Assembly (NCBI GenBank): GCA_028724585.1
Contig: JAQYCQ010000024.1
Coordinates: 1 to 33,305 of the forward strand
DNA from: Bacillota bacterium
GTDB taxonomy: Bacteria > Bacillota > Clostridia > Peptostreptococcales > Anaerovoracaceae
DNA: 33,305 nucleotides
Direction of reading: 5' to 3'
Under the pieces are notes generated by a model that saw only the letters and a program-made list of their open reading frames with translations, did not search any database and was not told the DNA's origin. Below are positions 15,727-24,541 of the stretch, in pieces. The translations under genes were made by a program, and so were the position numbers. Position 1 is the stretch's first letter. Every line of letters starts with the position of its first letter.

Positions 15727-16956
15727 TTATTCTTTAACCTTTGACATTGCCTTGTATACGAATGCAAGAGCGAGGCCGACTACTGCCAGAACGATCGCGA
15801 TTATGTAAGCGCTGTTGTAGCTGCCTGTTGCCGCGAATCTTGCCTTCATGATCATTGGTCCGAGTACTCCTGCGAGCGCGAACGCGATGAACATGATACC
15901 GTAGTTAACGCCGTTGTTCTTAGCACCGAACTGGTCTGCTGTGAATCCAGGATATACGCCCATGAATGCTCCGAAACCGAAACCTACCAGGCAGATACCT
16001 ACTACGAACAGAGCGATGCTGCCCTTGTCTCCGGATACCAGCATGAGTACGAGGCCGATGGCTGCGAGTATGAGGCATATGATCAAAGTATTGATCCTGC
16101 CGAGCTTATCGGAAATAGTACCGCATCCTACACGTCCGAGCGCGTTGAACAGTGCCAGTACAGATACTATAGTAGCTGCTGCTGCAATACCCTTGAATGT
16201 AGCGATGGATGCGCACTGGGAGATCATCATAAGTCCGAAGAACGCGCCGCATACCAGCATGATGAACATTACGTAGAAGATAGGGTCCTTAAGCATCTGT
16301 GACCATGTCTTGTCTTCAGGAACCTTTACATTTGCTGCAGGCTTAGGTGGAACATAACCGTCAGGAATGAATCCTGCAGGGCACTGCTTAACCAGGAACG
16401 CGCCTACACAGATAACTACGAGATAGATGATGCCGAGTACGAAGAATGTCTTGTGGATGCCCAGGCTTGAAGGCTGTACCATCTTGGCTGCTATAGGAGC
16501 CAGGATTACGGAACCGAGTCCGTATGCCATTGTAGTTATACCGCCTACGAAACCACGTTTGTCCGGGAAGAACTTAACTGTGTTGCCGATAGTGCAGCTG
16601 TAGATAAGTCCCATGCCAAGACCGAGGCAGAGACCGTACCAGATGATGATCCATGTTACGTTGCTTGCAAATCCTGTGATGAACATGCCGCCGCCGAACA
16701 TGAGGCCTCCGATAAAGATTACCCACTTAGGGCCGAGTGCATCGTTGATCTTACCGCCTGTGATCATTGTGATAGGACCAACCGCGTTACAGATTGTAAA
16801 TGCAAGAGCTGTTGAACCCGGGTCAGTGTTGAGTTCTGTAGCCCATGCTGCGCCGAATACCGACCATGCGTATCCGGTACCGATGACGAGGTTGATGATG
16901 CAGCTTACCCACAACGTCGTCCATCTTGATTTTGTCAGAGCAGAATTATCACTCAT
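15727..16956 (-). CDS. MFS transporter, OFA (oxalate/formate antiporter) family
   Basis: This 409-residue, 12-helix major facilitator has the OFA family look: WTTLWVSCIINLVIGTGYAW near the start, SVFGAAWATEL, GGKINDALGPKW in loop 2-3 (MFS motif A position), GLGMGLIYSCTIGNTVKFFP, DKRGFVGGITTMAYGLGS, and after a central loop GRVGCGTISDKLGR and VYPGFTADQFGAKNNGVNYG. OFA members exchange or import small mono- and dicarboxylates. The start is ATG at 16956 with AAAGGAG upstream; the open frame upstream to 17250 has no ribosome-binding site. It is a single-gene unit ending in two terminators. A MalT-like regulator is encoded immediately upstream, and a perfect inverted repeat precedes its -10. Confidence 0.92.
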   Translation of the reverse strand: MSDNSALTKSRWTTLWVSCIINLVIGTGYAWSVFGAAWATELNTDPGSTALAFTICNAVGPITMITGGKINDALGPKWVIFIGGLMFGGGMFITGFASNVTWIIIWYGLCLGLGMGLIYSCTIGNTVKFFPDKRGFVGGITTMAYGLGSVILAPIAAKMVQPSSLGIHKTFFVLGIIYLVVICVGAFLVKQCPAGFIPDGYVPPKPAANVKVPEDKTWSQMLKDPIFYVMFIMLVCGAFFGLMMISQCASIATFKGIAAAATIVSVLALFNALGRVGCGTISDKLGRINTLIICLILAAIGLVLMLVSGDKGSIALFVVGICLVGFGFGAFMGVYPGFTADQFGAKNNGVNYGIMFIAFALAGVLGPMIMKARFAATGSYNSAYIIAIVLAVVGLALAFVYKAMSKVKE

Positions 16957-17125
16957 AACAATACTCTCCTTTCTAAAGAATACACCACCGAAAACCGGTG
17001 AAAATAATATCGTCCACATCCATAAGGATATGGTACGCAATTGTCTCAGCCCAGTGTTTTTCAAGCCAATGCGCTGAACTGACCGAAGGGTTTTCTGCTT
17101 TTTCCCCTCCGCAATTACATGTTGA

Positions 17126-17173
17126 TTATAATACTCCGCCTGACAAAAGTATACTATACCAAAGTATACTTTT
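17126..17173 (-). promoter_or_regulatory. Activator-type promoter and 10-bp inverted-repeat operator of the OFA transporter gene
   Basis: AAAAGTATAC (17145-17154) and GTATACTTTT (17164-17173) form a perfect 10-bp inverted repeat with a 9-base spacer. On the minus strand a consensus TATAAT (17126-17131) follows, with no recognisable -35 at the right distance. The repeat is centred about 40 bases before the predicted start, the usual place for a LuxR-type activator overlapping the -35. The neighbouring MalT-like protein is the obvious candidate (inference). Confidence 0.65.
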
Positions 17174-17388
17174 GGTATGTTGATAATATGTATGGATACT
17201 ATTATTGATAAAGAAAGAAAAAAATCAGCACATTGAGGATTTAAAACCACTATATGCTGATTAACAAAAATTTATCATTTTTCCCGCTGATCAGGCTCAT
17301 TCCGACGGCTCCGCCGACAGCTCCCGCCCAGGGCGGGATACACCGTCTTCGCGCGCCGGCAGGCGCGCGGATGTCCGCGGAGCGGACG
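17174..17388. other. Intergenic region rich in palindromes, upstream of the OFA transporter
   Basis: I see no gene here. The right-hand 90 bases hold four hairpins in a row (17306-17316, 17322-17338, 17351-17368 and 17373-17387). The rest (17174-17300) is AT-rich and may hold upstream regulator contacts. Confidence 0.6.
17306..17387. repeat. Palindrome cluster with GGA/TCC-loop hairpins, copies 5 and 6
   Basis: In order: CGGC-TCC-GCCG (17306-17316), TCCCGCCC-A-GGGCGGGA (17322-17338), GCGCGCC-GGCA-GGCGCGC (17351-17368) and GTCCGC-GGA-GCGGAC (17373-17387). The outer two belong to the conserved-loop family, with the TCC form first and the GGA form last. The two inner hairpins look like filler palindromes within the same composite repeat. 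Confidence 0.7.
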
Positions 17389-17426
17389 AAAAAAGGGACC
17401 GGCGCGGCTTAGCGCTCTGTCCCTTT
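17389..17426 (-). terminator. Terminator of the MalT-like regulator gene
   Basis: AAAGGGAC/GTCCCTTT stem (17392-17399 and 17419-17426) with an inner GC-rich loop, followed by six Us on the minus strand (17389-17394), six bases after the stop codon. Confidence 0.88.
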
Positions 17427-17432
17427 CTGATC

Positions 17433-19931
17433 TTACTGCACCATTTTTTTGATAAGAGCCGCGCGGTTTGGTATACCCAGACGTGAGTATACGTTGGACA
17501 GACTCTTCTTCACTGTGATCTCCGCTATATTGAGCTCCCTGGCTATCTCCAGATTCGTTTTGCCCTGAGCTACCAGCTTTGAGATCTCCTGTTCTCTTCT
17601 TGTCAGCATGCTGATCGCAGAATCAGTATCGGCGATAAGTATCACATTAAGATGCTTCTCGTGCTTCCTGAAGAAAGAGTTGCACTTTTCAATGAAATCG
17701 CGTTCCTCGTCGTTGAGGCGCGCTTTTCTGTACAGCTCGTTCAGTTCACGGCCATTTTCAGTGAAAGGCATGATTATCCCGTCTTCCATGGCAAGATCTA
17801 TAGCTGTGTGGATGGAGCGTTTTGCCTCATCGGTCATCGAGAGCCTGCGGTAGGATATAGCCTTGTAGATCCAGTAATATATCTGCGCAAGGACGTTGCT
17901 GTTATCCGCGGCGTCCTTCAGGAGGTCGTCCACAACGCCCAGGAATTTGCTGTACTCGAAATTATCTATAAGTATCCTGGAGTAGATGATCGAAGCGTAG
18001 TCTATAGCAGGTTTATACAGCATATGTCTGCCGTAGATCCTGAATTCGCCGCTGCATATCCACTCTGCCGCGCGCTCGAGCTGATTGAAGACGGAGTAAA
18101 CGGAAGCCTCGCAGAGATCGCCTGTGAACTTTAGGTAACGCCTTCCGGTGTTTTTTATCACCTCGTTGATATTTTCCATGCACTCTATTCCCCTTTCGGT
18201 CTCGCCTCTCAGGAGGGCTATCTTGGACTGAATGAACCAGGCGATCATACCTATGCCGCTCTGTCCGTACTTTTCGGCGACCGTACCGGCTTTATGGGAA
18301 AGAATGTCCGCCCTCTCAATGTCGCCGCGCATGAACCTGATCTCCGCTTCGAAGAGATATTCCGACCCTCTGCCGTTATTGTCCGTAAGATGGTAATACA
18401 TGTCTCTTGTTGACGAGAACCTTTCAAGCTGACTGTCAAGGCTGCCCGGTTTCGTGTAATACAGGAACAGGACTGAAGGCACTCCAAAGGTAAAATCACT
18501 CATCCGTCCGGTCTGTGATACCCTTTGCCTGAGCCTGTGGGAACAGCGCAGCTGATAGGCCTCCACTGAGGACAGGTCTCTGTAGTACAGGAAGCTGCAG
18601 AGCATCTGGTATTCTCCGGCAAAGGTCTCTCTTTCGCCTTCCGGCAGTGACGCTCTGTATTCTCCGCTGTCCAACAGCGCCATGACCCGGTCGAGCCCGT
18701 CATCATCTCCGTGCAGCCTGAGTTGTCTGGCGTAGATCATAAGGGCTGTATAATGGTGGTCACGCACCTTTTCCGGACATTCCGCAAATATGGATTTCAT
18801 GGTATCGATATCGCCGGCGCAGAGAAACTGTCCTTTATCCAGCTCGAACGATCTCAGCGTGTCCTCGAAATTGCCGCTTCGATAATAGCAGTAGGAAGCG
18901 CGGCCGTAGTTTCTGTTCAGGTAATACCAGTCAGCTGCCTGTCTGTAGATCTCATTTTTGAATTTAAGCCCTTTCTGCTCAGCCTTTTCCCGGAAATACC
19001 TGCTGAAAAGCCTGTGGATATGGTAATTGCCGCTTTTAGGATCTATCCATATGAAATCGCCGTCCTCTGCCAGCTTTATCAATATCTGCTCAGGATCCTT
19101 CTTCCTTCTCACGAATCTCGCCTGTTCCATGGAGAAATCGTCGAAAACACTGATACGTTCCAGAAAATCTATCTGGTCGTCAGTATAATCAGCGCATACT
19201 GTCTGGCTGAAGATCCCCATGATCTGCTCAGGGATATCAAAGCCGGTCCCCGTTTCCGCATAGCGCAGTATGATCAGGTACAGCGCGGCTATCCAGCCGT
19301 CAGTTCTCCGCCTGAGGCTGTCCGCCAGGCCGGTCGATAATTCTATGCCGCACATGCTGAAGTATTTCACGATATCCGACGTGTCCATCATAAAGTCAAA
19401 AACATCTATGCTGTGCAGCAGGTGTTTCATCCTCAGCTCTTCACGGTTCTTCGTAAACTTTCTCCTGCCTATGATCACGAAATGCAGATAAGGAATATTC
19501 ACTCTGGCAGCTTTCTCGAAGAATCCGTGCGCTGCCTCGAGTGCCATCTGCATATTATCGAGAACGATCACCACGTGCTCTTTCAGATCCAGCTTCCCGA
19601 GTATATGCAGTATCCTTATGTCTTTATCTTCCGAAAACCCATTAACCTGTTCCCTGAGCTCCTGCCCCGCGTTTTCATCGAGCCTGGATATGAGTTCGCA
19701 GAACTGCTCGAATATCACAGTCAGGTCATTGCTCTGCACATCCTGCCACAGATAAAGGATACCTGACTCTCTCAGATAATTAACGAATGAAACTGATTTG
19801 CCGTATCCCAGCGGAGCTTCGATCGAGGTCAGCGGGTATCCAGTTATCTTGTCGAATTTATCCTTCAGCTTTTCTGAAATATATATCTTGTTTTCCGCGT
19901 TTATCTTTTTTCTTCTGTCTCTTTTTGTCAT
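17433..19931 (-). CDS. LuxR family transcriptional regulator, MalT-like (large ATP-binding)
   Basis: This 832-residue regulator is close to MalT length (about 900). The N-terminal STAND-type NTPase has a P-loop, EAPLGYGKSVSF (about 38-49), and a Walker B-like stretch, HVVIVLDNMQMAL. A long helical middle follows (TPR-like repeats such as RASYCYYRSGNFEDTLRSFE). The C-terminal LuxR-type helix-turn-helix covers the last 60 residues: LTRREQEISKLVAQGKTNLE, ELNIAEITVKKSLSNVYSRL. MalT-type proteins bind an inducer and ATP, oligomerise and activate promoters. The ATG at 19931 has GGAG upstream. It follows deoB by 48 bases without an obvious terminator, so it may be read through from there. Its likely target is the adjacent OFA transporter promoter. 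Confidence 0.93.
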   Translation of the reverse strand: MTKRDRRKKINAENKIYISEKLKDKFDKITGYPLTSIEAPLGYGKSVSFVNYLRESGILYLWQDVQSNDLTVIFEQFCELISRLDENAGQELREQVNGFSEDKDIRILHILGKLDLKEHVVIVLDNMQMALEAAHGFFEKAARVNIPYLHFVIIGRRKFTKNREELRMKHLLHSIDVFDFMMDTSDIVKYFSMCGIELSTGLADSLRRRTDGWIAALYLIILRYAETGTGFDIPEQIMGIFSQTVCADYTDDQIDFLERISVFDDFSMEQARFVRRKKDPEQILIKLAEDGDFIWIDPKSGNYHIHRLFSRYFREKAEQKGLKFKNEIYRQAADWYYLNRNYGRASYCYYRSGNFEDTLRSFELDKGQFLCAGDIDTMKSIFAECPEKVRDHHYTALMIYARQLRLHGDDDGLDRVMALLDSGEYRASLPEGERETFAGEYQMLCSFLYYRDLSSVEAYQLRCSHRLRQRVSQTGRMSDFTFGVPSVLFLYYTKPGSLDSQLERFSSTRDMYYHLTDNNGRGSEYLFEAEIRFMRGDIERADILSHKAGTVAEKYGQSGIGMIAWFIQSKIALLRGETERGIECMENINEVIKNTGRRYLKFTGDLCEASVYSVFNQLERAAEWICSGEFRIYGRHMLYKPAIDYASIIYSRILIDNFEYSKFLGVVDDLLKDAADNSNVLAQIYYWIYKAISYRRLSMTDEAKRSIHTAIDLAMEDGIIMPFTENGRELNELYRKARLNDEERDFIEKCNSFFRKHEKHLNVILIADTDSAISMLTRREQEISKLVAQGKTNLEIARELNIAEITVKKSLSNVYSRLGIPNRAALIKKMVQ

Positions 19932-19979
19932 GTCGGTCAGCTCCGTATCGTTCCTAAGGTATGGATCTGCGTCAGACGC

Positions 19980-21044
19980 CTACTTGAGTATTCTGTCGAG
20001 GAAGCTCTCGCCCGCCAGTGTGTTCTCAACTCCGAGAAATTCGCACGCCGAAGCTGAGATGTCCGCGAAGGAATTCCTGGTACCTATATCCGCGCCGCCT
20101 TTTATCATCCTTCCGCTGACCATAAGAGGCACATACTCTCTCGTGTGGTTCCAGCCTTTAAAGGTCGGATCGTTACCGTGATCCGCTGTGAGTATGAGTA
20201 TATCTTCGTCATTCATAGCAGCTTCTATCTCAGGTATCCTGGCATCGAACTCTTCTATAGCCCCGGCATAGCCTTCAGGATCCCTCCTGTGGCCGTACTT
20301 GGCGTCGAAATCGACTAAATTCGTGAATATGAGGCCGCTGCCTGTTTTTTTCATATATTCTATTGTCTTGTCCACTCCGTCCATATTGCTGACAGTATGT
20401 ACTGACGAAGTCATTCCCCTGCCGTTGAATATATCGTGGATCTTGCCCACGCAGTTTACCTCGAGGCCTGCTGTCTTAAGAACGTCCAGAAGAGTGTCCG
20501 CCGGAGGATCCACAGAGTAGTCGCGTCTGTCCGATGTTCTTGTGTACACTCCGTCCCTGTAGGTATAAGGACGAGCTATCACCCTTCCAACCAGAAGGTC
20601 GCCCCGCAGCATATCGCGGGCTGTCTGACACATGTCATAAAGCTTTTCAAGAGGGATAACATCGGTATCCGCCGCTATCTGAAAGACGCTGTCCGCCGAT
20701 GTATATACTATCGGAAAACCGGTATCCGTAAAGGTCTGAAACGGAGTCGTCGTTACCAGGCCCGCTATCTCCCAGTGGCCTGTTATCGTATCCTTTCCGT
20801 TCGAAGCCTCGGCAGCCCTTCCGAACGCGCCTGACGGAGCCTCAGACGGCGGCAGAGATACTCCTTTTATGTTCCCATACCCCATATCCAAAAGATTCGG
20901 GATCTTCGATCTTATATCAGGGACCCTGTCCACGATATGATTTATCGTTGAGGCTCCCTTATCCCCGTATTTATCCGCGTCAGGAAGCTCTCCTGCTCCC
21001 AGGCTGTCCATGACCATAAGTATGACACGTCTGTCCTTATTCAT
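19980..21044 (-). CDS. deoB: Phosphopentomutase
   Basis: This 354-residue alkaline-phosphatase-superfamily enzyme interconverts ribose-1-phosphate or deoxyribose-1-phosphate with the 5-phosphates in nucleoside salvage. Metal-binding motifs are visible: VILMVMDSLGAGELPDA at the N-terminus (Asp ligand), GKDTITGHWEIAG around the catalytic Thr, and TADHGNDPTFKGWNHTREYV near the end (Asp/His ligands). It is about 35-40 residues shorter than the common 390-residue form; the difference is probably in the cap domain. The start overlaps the metallophosphoesterase gene by 8 bases, with AAGGA upstream of ATG 21044. No purine phosphorylase or deoxyribose-phosphate aldolase genes are nearby. Confidence 0.95.
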   Translation of the reverse strand: MNKDRRVILMVMDSLGAGELPDADKYGDKGASTINHIVDRVPDIRSKIPNLLDMGYGNIKGVSLPPSEAPSGAFGRAAEASNGKDTITGHWEIAGLVTTTPFQTFTDTGFPIVYTSADSVFQIAADTDVIPLEKLYDMCQTARDMLRGDLLVGRVIARPYTYRDGVYTRTSDRRDYSVDPPADTLLDVLKTAGLEVNCVGKIHDIFNGRGMTSSVHTVSNMDGVDKTIEYMKKTGSGLIFTNLVDFDAKYGHRRDPEGYAGAIEEFDARIPEIEAAMNDEDILILTADHGNDPTFKGWNHTREYVPLMVSGRMIKGGADIGTRNSFADISASACEFLGVENTLAGESFLDRILK

Positions 21045-21753
21045 CGCCTGTCCTTCTTTCTGTAAGTATGAGCTGTGGTATAAAGCCCACGGTATCTGAT
21101 GACACAAGCCTGTACTCTGTGCCGTTTATCTTCCCCCGGAAAGCGTTTTTTTCGGCATCGCTGCCGTGAAGATGTCCATAGAGAACGCAGGTCACATCGT
21201 ACTGATCTATTATTTCCGTCACCGGTGTTTCGCTGCCTTCGTAGTCAGTAGGCGGATAATGCAGAGAAAGGATGATATTCTCAGCTACCGACTTAACAGC
21301 CGCGTCCAGGGAAAGCTTCATCCTTATAAGCTCACGCCTGAATATCTTTTCATCGTGCTCGGTCCATTCCTGTCCAGGATACCTGAGCATCCAGCCTCTC
21401 GTTCCGCATACCGCCGTATTTCCGACCACAGCACAGCCATTCTGTATAAATACTATATCATCATACAGAGCGTTCAGTTTAGTCAGCGTCGTCCACCAGA
21501 GATCATGATTTCCCTTGGATATTATCTTTTTACCCGGACGCTCGTGTATCCACTGGAGGTCAGGCATCGCTTCGCTGAGCTTGAGTCCCCAGGAAACATC
21601 CCCTGAAATTATGACCACATCGTCAGAACCGACGATCCCGTCCCAGCTTTTTCGCATTTTTTCTGTATGATCATTCCATCTGGCTCCGAATACATTCATG
21701 GGCTTGTCCACCGCAAGCCCAAGATGAAGGTCAGCCAAAGCAAATATGTTCAT
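21037..21753 (-). CDS. Calcineurin-like metallophosphoesterase
   Basis: This 238-residue phosphoesterase has the full set of metal-binding motifs: DLHLG at 8-12 (D-x-H), SGDVSWG (GD), ISKGNHDLWW (GNHD), LSLHYPPTDYEG (H) and LYGHLHGSD (GH-x-H). It belongs to the group of Firmicutes proteins annotated as predicted phosphohydrolases (YkuE/YpbG-like neighbourhood of families); the natural substrate is unknown. The ATG at 21753 has AAGGTGA upstream. It overlaps deoB, so the two are co-translated, which hints at a nucleotide or sugar-phosphate role (inference). Confidence 0.9.
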   Translation of the reverse strand: MNIFALADLHLGLAVDKPMNVFGARWNDHTEKMRKSWDGIVGSDDVVIISGDVSWGLKLSEAMPDLQWIHERPGKKIISKGNHDLWWTTLTKLNALYDDIVFIQNGCAVVGNTAVCGTRGWMLRYPGQEWTEHDEKIFRRELIRMKLSLDAAVKSVAENIILSLHYPPTDYEGSETPVTEIIDQYDVTCVLYGHLHGSDAEKNAFRGKINGTEYRLVSSDTVGFIPQLILTERRTGDE

Positions 21754-21791
21754 ATAAAATCACCTTAGACAATTGTAGCGGAAAAGTGTAC

Positions 21792-21831
21792 AAAAAACAA
21801 ACGAGCGGCATATCTGGAAGATGTGCCGCTC
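21792..21831 (-). terminator. Terminator of the acyl-CoA synthetase-marR operon
   Basis: GAGCGGCA/TGCCGCTC stem (21803-21810 and 21824-21831) with an inner AGAT/ATCT pairing, followed on the minus strand by GTTTGTTTTTT. It lies seven bases after the marR stop. Confidence 0.88.
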
Positions 21832-21838
21832 TCTCGTA

Positions 21839-22276
21839 CTAGTGCTTTTGTTTCTTCGCTAGATTTTCATTCATCTGTTTGATAAGTTTAATAAATTCAT
21901 CGATATTTTCTTCCGGTATACCGTTGACGATATCGTTGTGCACGGTTGCCAGACGTCTTGATGTTTCTTTTACCTTTTCTCTGCCTTTATCTGTTATAAA
22001 TACAAGAAATGCTCTGCGGTCTTTTTCCGTAGTGCGCCTCTCAACGTATCCTCTGCTTTCGAGGATATCGAGGATCCTCGCGAGAGTCGCCTGATCTTTA
22101 TCGACTCTGCGCGACAGTGTCTTCTGGTTGATACCATCGTCATTGACCAGATTGTATAGTACTACAAACTGCTCAAGAGTAACGTCGTACCTATCCAGGG
22201 CCATAGACATCTGCCTGCGCATCCTCTTCTGCATAACATAGACAAGATAGGTAAGCTGCTCGTTAATATCAAACAT
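21839..22276 (-). CDS. MarR family transcriptional regulator
   Basis: This 145-residue MarR protein has a winged helix with VTLEQFVVLYNLVNDDGINQ (helices 2-3), KTLSRRVDKDQATLARILDI (recognition helix) and the wing motif RGYVERRTTEKDRRAFLVFI, where D-x-R is the family's signature. N- and C-terminal helices form the dimer interface. It lies 36 bases after the acyl-CoA synthetase gene, with AGGTGGAG before ATG 22276. MarR proteins beside CoA ligases often sense the substrate or the acyl-CoA product (as CouR and similar regulators do for aromatic acids). Direct repeats upstream of the synthetase promoter are candidate operators. Confidence 0.93.
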   Translation of the reverse strand: MFDINEQLTYLVYVMQKRMRRQMSMALDRYDVTLEQFVVLYNLVNDDGINQKTLSRRVDKDQATLARILDILESRGYVERRTTEKDRRAFLVFITDKGREKVKETSRRLATVHNDIVNGIPEENIDEFIKLIKQMNENLAKKQKH

Positions 22277-22312
22277 TTCTCCACCTGTATCTTTTCTTAG
22301 CTCATATATAGT

Positions 22313-24238
22313 TTATTTTTTAGGCTTGTGAGCGCTGAGCTGAGTCTTCTGATCCTTTGTAGCTTCTGCTATCTTCCTGAGTTCAGGCTTTGAAACCTTT
22401 CCGTTGGTAAGATAAGGGAAGTCCTCTATATCTTTGCCCTCGCCGACAAACCAATAGTATGTAGGGATCGACAGTGTAGGGATATTGCCGTCGCACGCGT
22501 CTCTGATATCCTCTGCTGTAAGGTCGGAGCCTTCTTCGGTCTTAACGAATGCTCCTACGATCTCACCGTACTTGTAATTCTTGACACCGATAGCGTAAAC
22601 ATCGACTACTCCAGGGATGTCGAGGATGAATTTCTCGATGTTGCCCGGGCTGATGTTCTCGCCGCTCCTGATGATGATATCCTTGAGTCTGTCACCCAGC
22701 CTCAGGTTGCCTTCCGCATCGAGGTAGCCCATGTCGCCTGTCCTGAGCCATCCGTCGTCTGTGAAAGTATCTCTTGTCTTTACAGGATCACCCATGTATC
22801 CGAGCATTAAGCCATAGCCCTTTACGCAGATCTCGCCCGGAGTTCCTTCAGGAACTTCTTCGAGAGTTTCAGGGTCGATGAACTTAACGTCTACGCCAGG
22901 GCAGATCTGTCCTACTGTAGTACCCTTGATCACAGCTGTGTCATCAGGCTTTGTTCCGGATACGCAAGGACCTGTCTCTGTGAGGCCGTAGCATGTGATG
23001 AGATGCTTGACATGCATTACATCCTCGATATCGTGTACCATCTTTTCAGGGCAAGGAGCTCCGGCTGTTATACCTTTATCCATGCATTCTACATGGTACT
23101 TGTCAGGATTCTTCTTAAGTTCTTCGACGAATCCGATGAACATAGTAGGTACACCTGATACTACTGTGCACTGTTCACGCTCGATAGCTACGAGGGAATC
23201 AGCAGGCTTGAACCTTCTCGCGAGTACCATAGGCATGCCGCGGTTGATAGCGGTAAGGCCTGATGCTACAGAACCGAAGGTATGGAAGAGCTGGATCTGG
23301 ATCATCATCTTATCTTCGTGAGTGAGACCCATCATATCGCACATAGTGTTTGAGTTTTCAACTACGTTGAGGTGCGAAAGCATAACGCTCTTCGGGAATC
23401 CTGTGCTTCCTGAAGTATGGATAACGAAAGCGAGGTCGTGAACGTCGATAGCGTCCTGAGCTGCTTCGAGATCAGCATCAGGCATGCTTCTGCCGAGTTC
23501 GAGAGCCTTCTCATAGTCAAATACTCCCGGATAGTCGTATTCGCTTCCTTCCGCTCCTACCAGGATAACTCTCTTGATAGTCGGTGCTTTTTCGAAATTA
23601 AGTTCTCCGTACTTCTGAGTCTTGATCTCAGGATACATATCGTTAGCGAACATTTCGATATTTTCCGTCTTTTTGGCGCCCTTATAAAGGAAGAAAGTAG
23701 AAATCTGGTCTCTTCTCACCATAACCTCCATCTTTTCAACCTTTTCATACGGAGTAAATGCTATGACAACGCCGCCTATTTTGGCGATAGCATAAGTCGC
23801 TACCATGGATTCAATACCATTAGCCATCCACAGACCGACGTGATCGCCTTTCTTTACGCCGGCGCTGAGCAGGTATTTAGCCATAGCTCTGGCGTCGTCT
23901 TCGAAATCCTTATATGTAACTCTCCTGTCGCCCTCGAAAGTGATAAGAGCTTCCTGATCAGGAAATTCCTTTGCCGTTTCTGTAAGGACTTCACCTACTG
24001 TGAGGTCGAGTACCCTTTCAATATAAACAGGTATCTCTGTGTCCATGATCTTGAAGGAATCGGTTGATGTGCCTGAGATGAGCTCAGTCTGCTTCTTCGC
24101 TATCTCAGTAACGGCCTCTGTCATCTTGTCAGTAGCGCCTTCAGGCTTCTCAAGAAGAGTTCCGTCGAGTGCCTTAAAGCACCAGGTCATGCCACCTGCG
24201 GTTACGCATACTTTTCTGTAAGCGTCGATATTTTTCAT
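22313..24238 (-). CDS. AMP-forming acyl-CoA synthetase / ligase
   Basis: This 641-residue member of the ANL superfamily activates a carboxylic acid to its CoA thioester through an acyl-AMP. Key motifs: the P-loop-like VIHTSGSTGFPKSVMLSH, TCYGLTETGP (motif A5), WLRTGDMGYLDAEGNLRLGD (A7), RLKDIIIRSGENISPGNIEK (A8 hinge), and TNGKVSKPELRK near the end with the catalytic lysine (A10). About 75 residues precede the usual start; this extension, beginning MKNIDAYRKVCVTAGG, is of unknown function. AAGGAGG precedes ATG 24238. Medium-chain, aromatic or heterocyclic acids are all possible; the substrate pocket cannot be read reliably. It is the first gene of a two-gene operon with marR. Confidence 0.93.
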   Translation of the reverse strand: MKNIDAYRKVCVTAGGMTWCFKALDGTLLEKPEGATDKMTEAVTEIAKKQTELISGTSTDSFKIMDTEIPVYIERVLDLTVGEVLTETAKEFPDQEALITFEGDRRVTYKDFEDDARAMAKYLLSAGVKKGDHVGLWMANGIESMVATYAIAKIGGVVIAFTPYEKVEKMEVMVRRDQISTFFLYKGAKKTENIEMFANDMYPEIKTQKYGELNFEKAPTIKRVILVGAEGSEYDYPGVFDYEKALELGRSMPDADLEAAQDAIDVHDLAFVIHTSGSTGFPKSVMLSHLNVVENSNTMCDMMGLTHEDKMMIQIQLFHTFGSVASGLTAINRGMPMVLARRFKPADSLVAIEREQCTVVSGVPTMFIGFVEELKKNPDKYHVECMDKGITAGAPCPEKMVHDIEDVMHVKHLITCYGLTETGPCVSGTKPDDTAVIKGTTVGQICPGVDVKFIDPETLEEVPEGTPGEICVKGYGLMLGYMGDPVKTRDTFTDDGWLRTGDMGYLDAEGNLRLGDRLKDIIIRSGENISPGNIEKFILDIPGVVDVYAIGVKNYKYGEIVGAFVKTEEGSDLTAEDIRDACDGNIPTLSIPTYYWFVGEGKDIEDFPYLTNGKVSKPELRKIAEATKDQKTQLSAHKPKK

Positions 24239-24272
24239 TTTAGGTTCCTCCTTAGGTACTTACTTTTTCCGC

Positions 24273-24296
24273 CAGCAGTGGATCAGGTCACTGCTG
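24273..24296 (-). other. Hairpin in the acyl-CoA synthetase leader
   Basis: CAGCAGTG/CACTGCTG (24273-24280 and 24289-24296), a perfect 8-bp stem with an 8-base loop, in the 85-nt leader between the promoter and the ribosome-binding site. No U-tract follows. Confidence 0.55.
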
Positions 24297-24329
24297 AAGC
24301 CAATGCGGTTAGCATATCTATTCAAATGC

Positions 24330-24358
24330 ATTATAGGTCATATACTTTCCAATGTCAA
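24330..24358 (-). promoter_or_regulatory. Full-consensus promoter of the acyl-CoA synthetase-marR operon
   Basis: Minus strand TTGACA (24353-24358), exactly 17 bases, TATAAT (24330-24335): a perfect sigma-A consensus promoter. Such strength implies tight repression when not needed. Confidence 0.9.
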
Positions 24359-24363
24359 TTATA

Positions 24364-24388
24364 TGCTTAAATATATTTTGCTTAAATA
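24364..24388. promoter_or_regulatory. 15-bp-spaced direct repeat TGCTTAAATA, probable regulator site
   Basis: TGCTTAAATA occurs at 24364-24373 and again at 24379-24388, five bases upstream of the -35 box. The same TGCTTAAAT core lies at 32829-32837 beside the -35 of the molybdenum hydroxylase operon. MarR or another regulator could bind both (inference). Confidence 0.5.
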
Positions 24389-24444
24389 CAATTAGATTTT
24401 TCTATTGTCTGCGAAACCATTAATTGTCAGACTGAAAATGTCAA

Positions 24445-24487
24445 TAAAAACAAAGACCGCACCTGCGGTATCACGCAAATGCGGTCT
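24445..24487 (-). terminator. Terminator of the molybdopterin-binding/YopX operon
   Basis: AGACCGCA/TGCGGTCT stem (24454-24461 and 24480-24487) with an inner GCGT..ACCGC loop, followed on the minus strand by TTGTTTTTATT. Confidence 0.85.
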
Positions 24488-24541
24488 AAACTTACACTAA
24501 TATTATATTTTTTCCCGAAAAAACGCTGCCTACAAAGACTG

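Noticed and set aside
17306-17387. CRISPR repeats or tandem terminators
   Set aside because: The palindromes differ in sequence and spacing, there are no unique spacers, and only the separate hairpin at 17389-17426 has a U-run.
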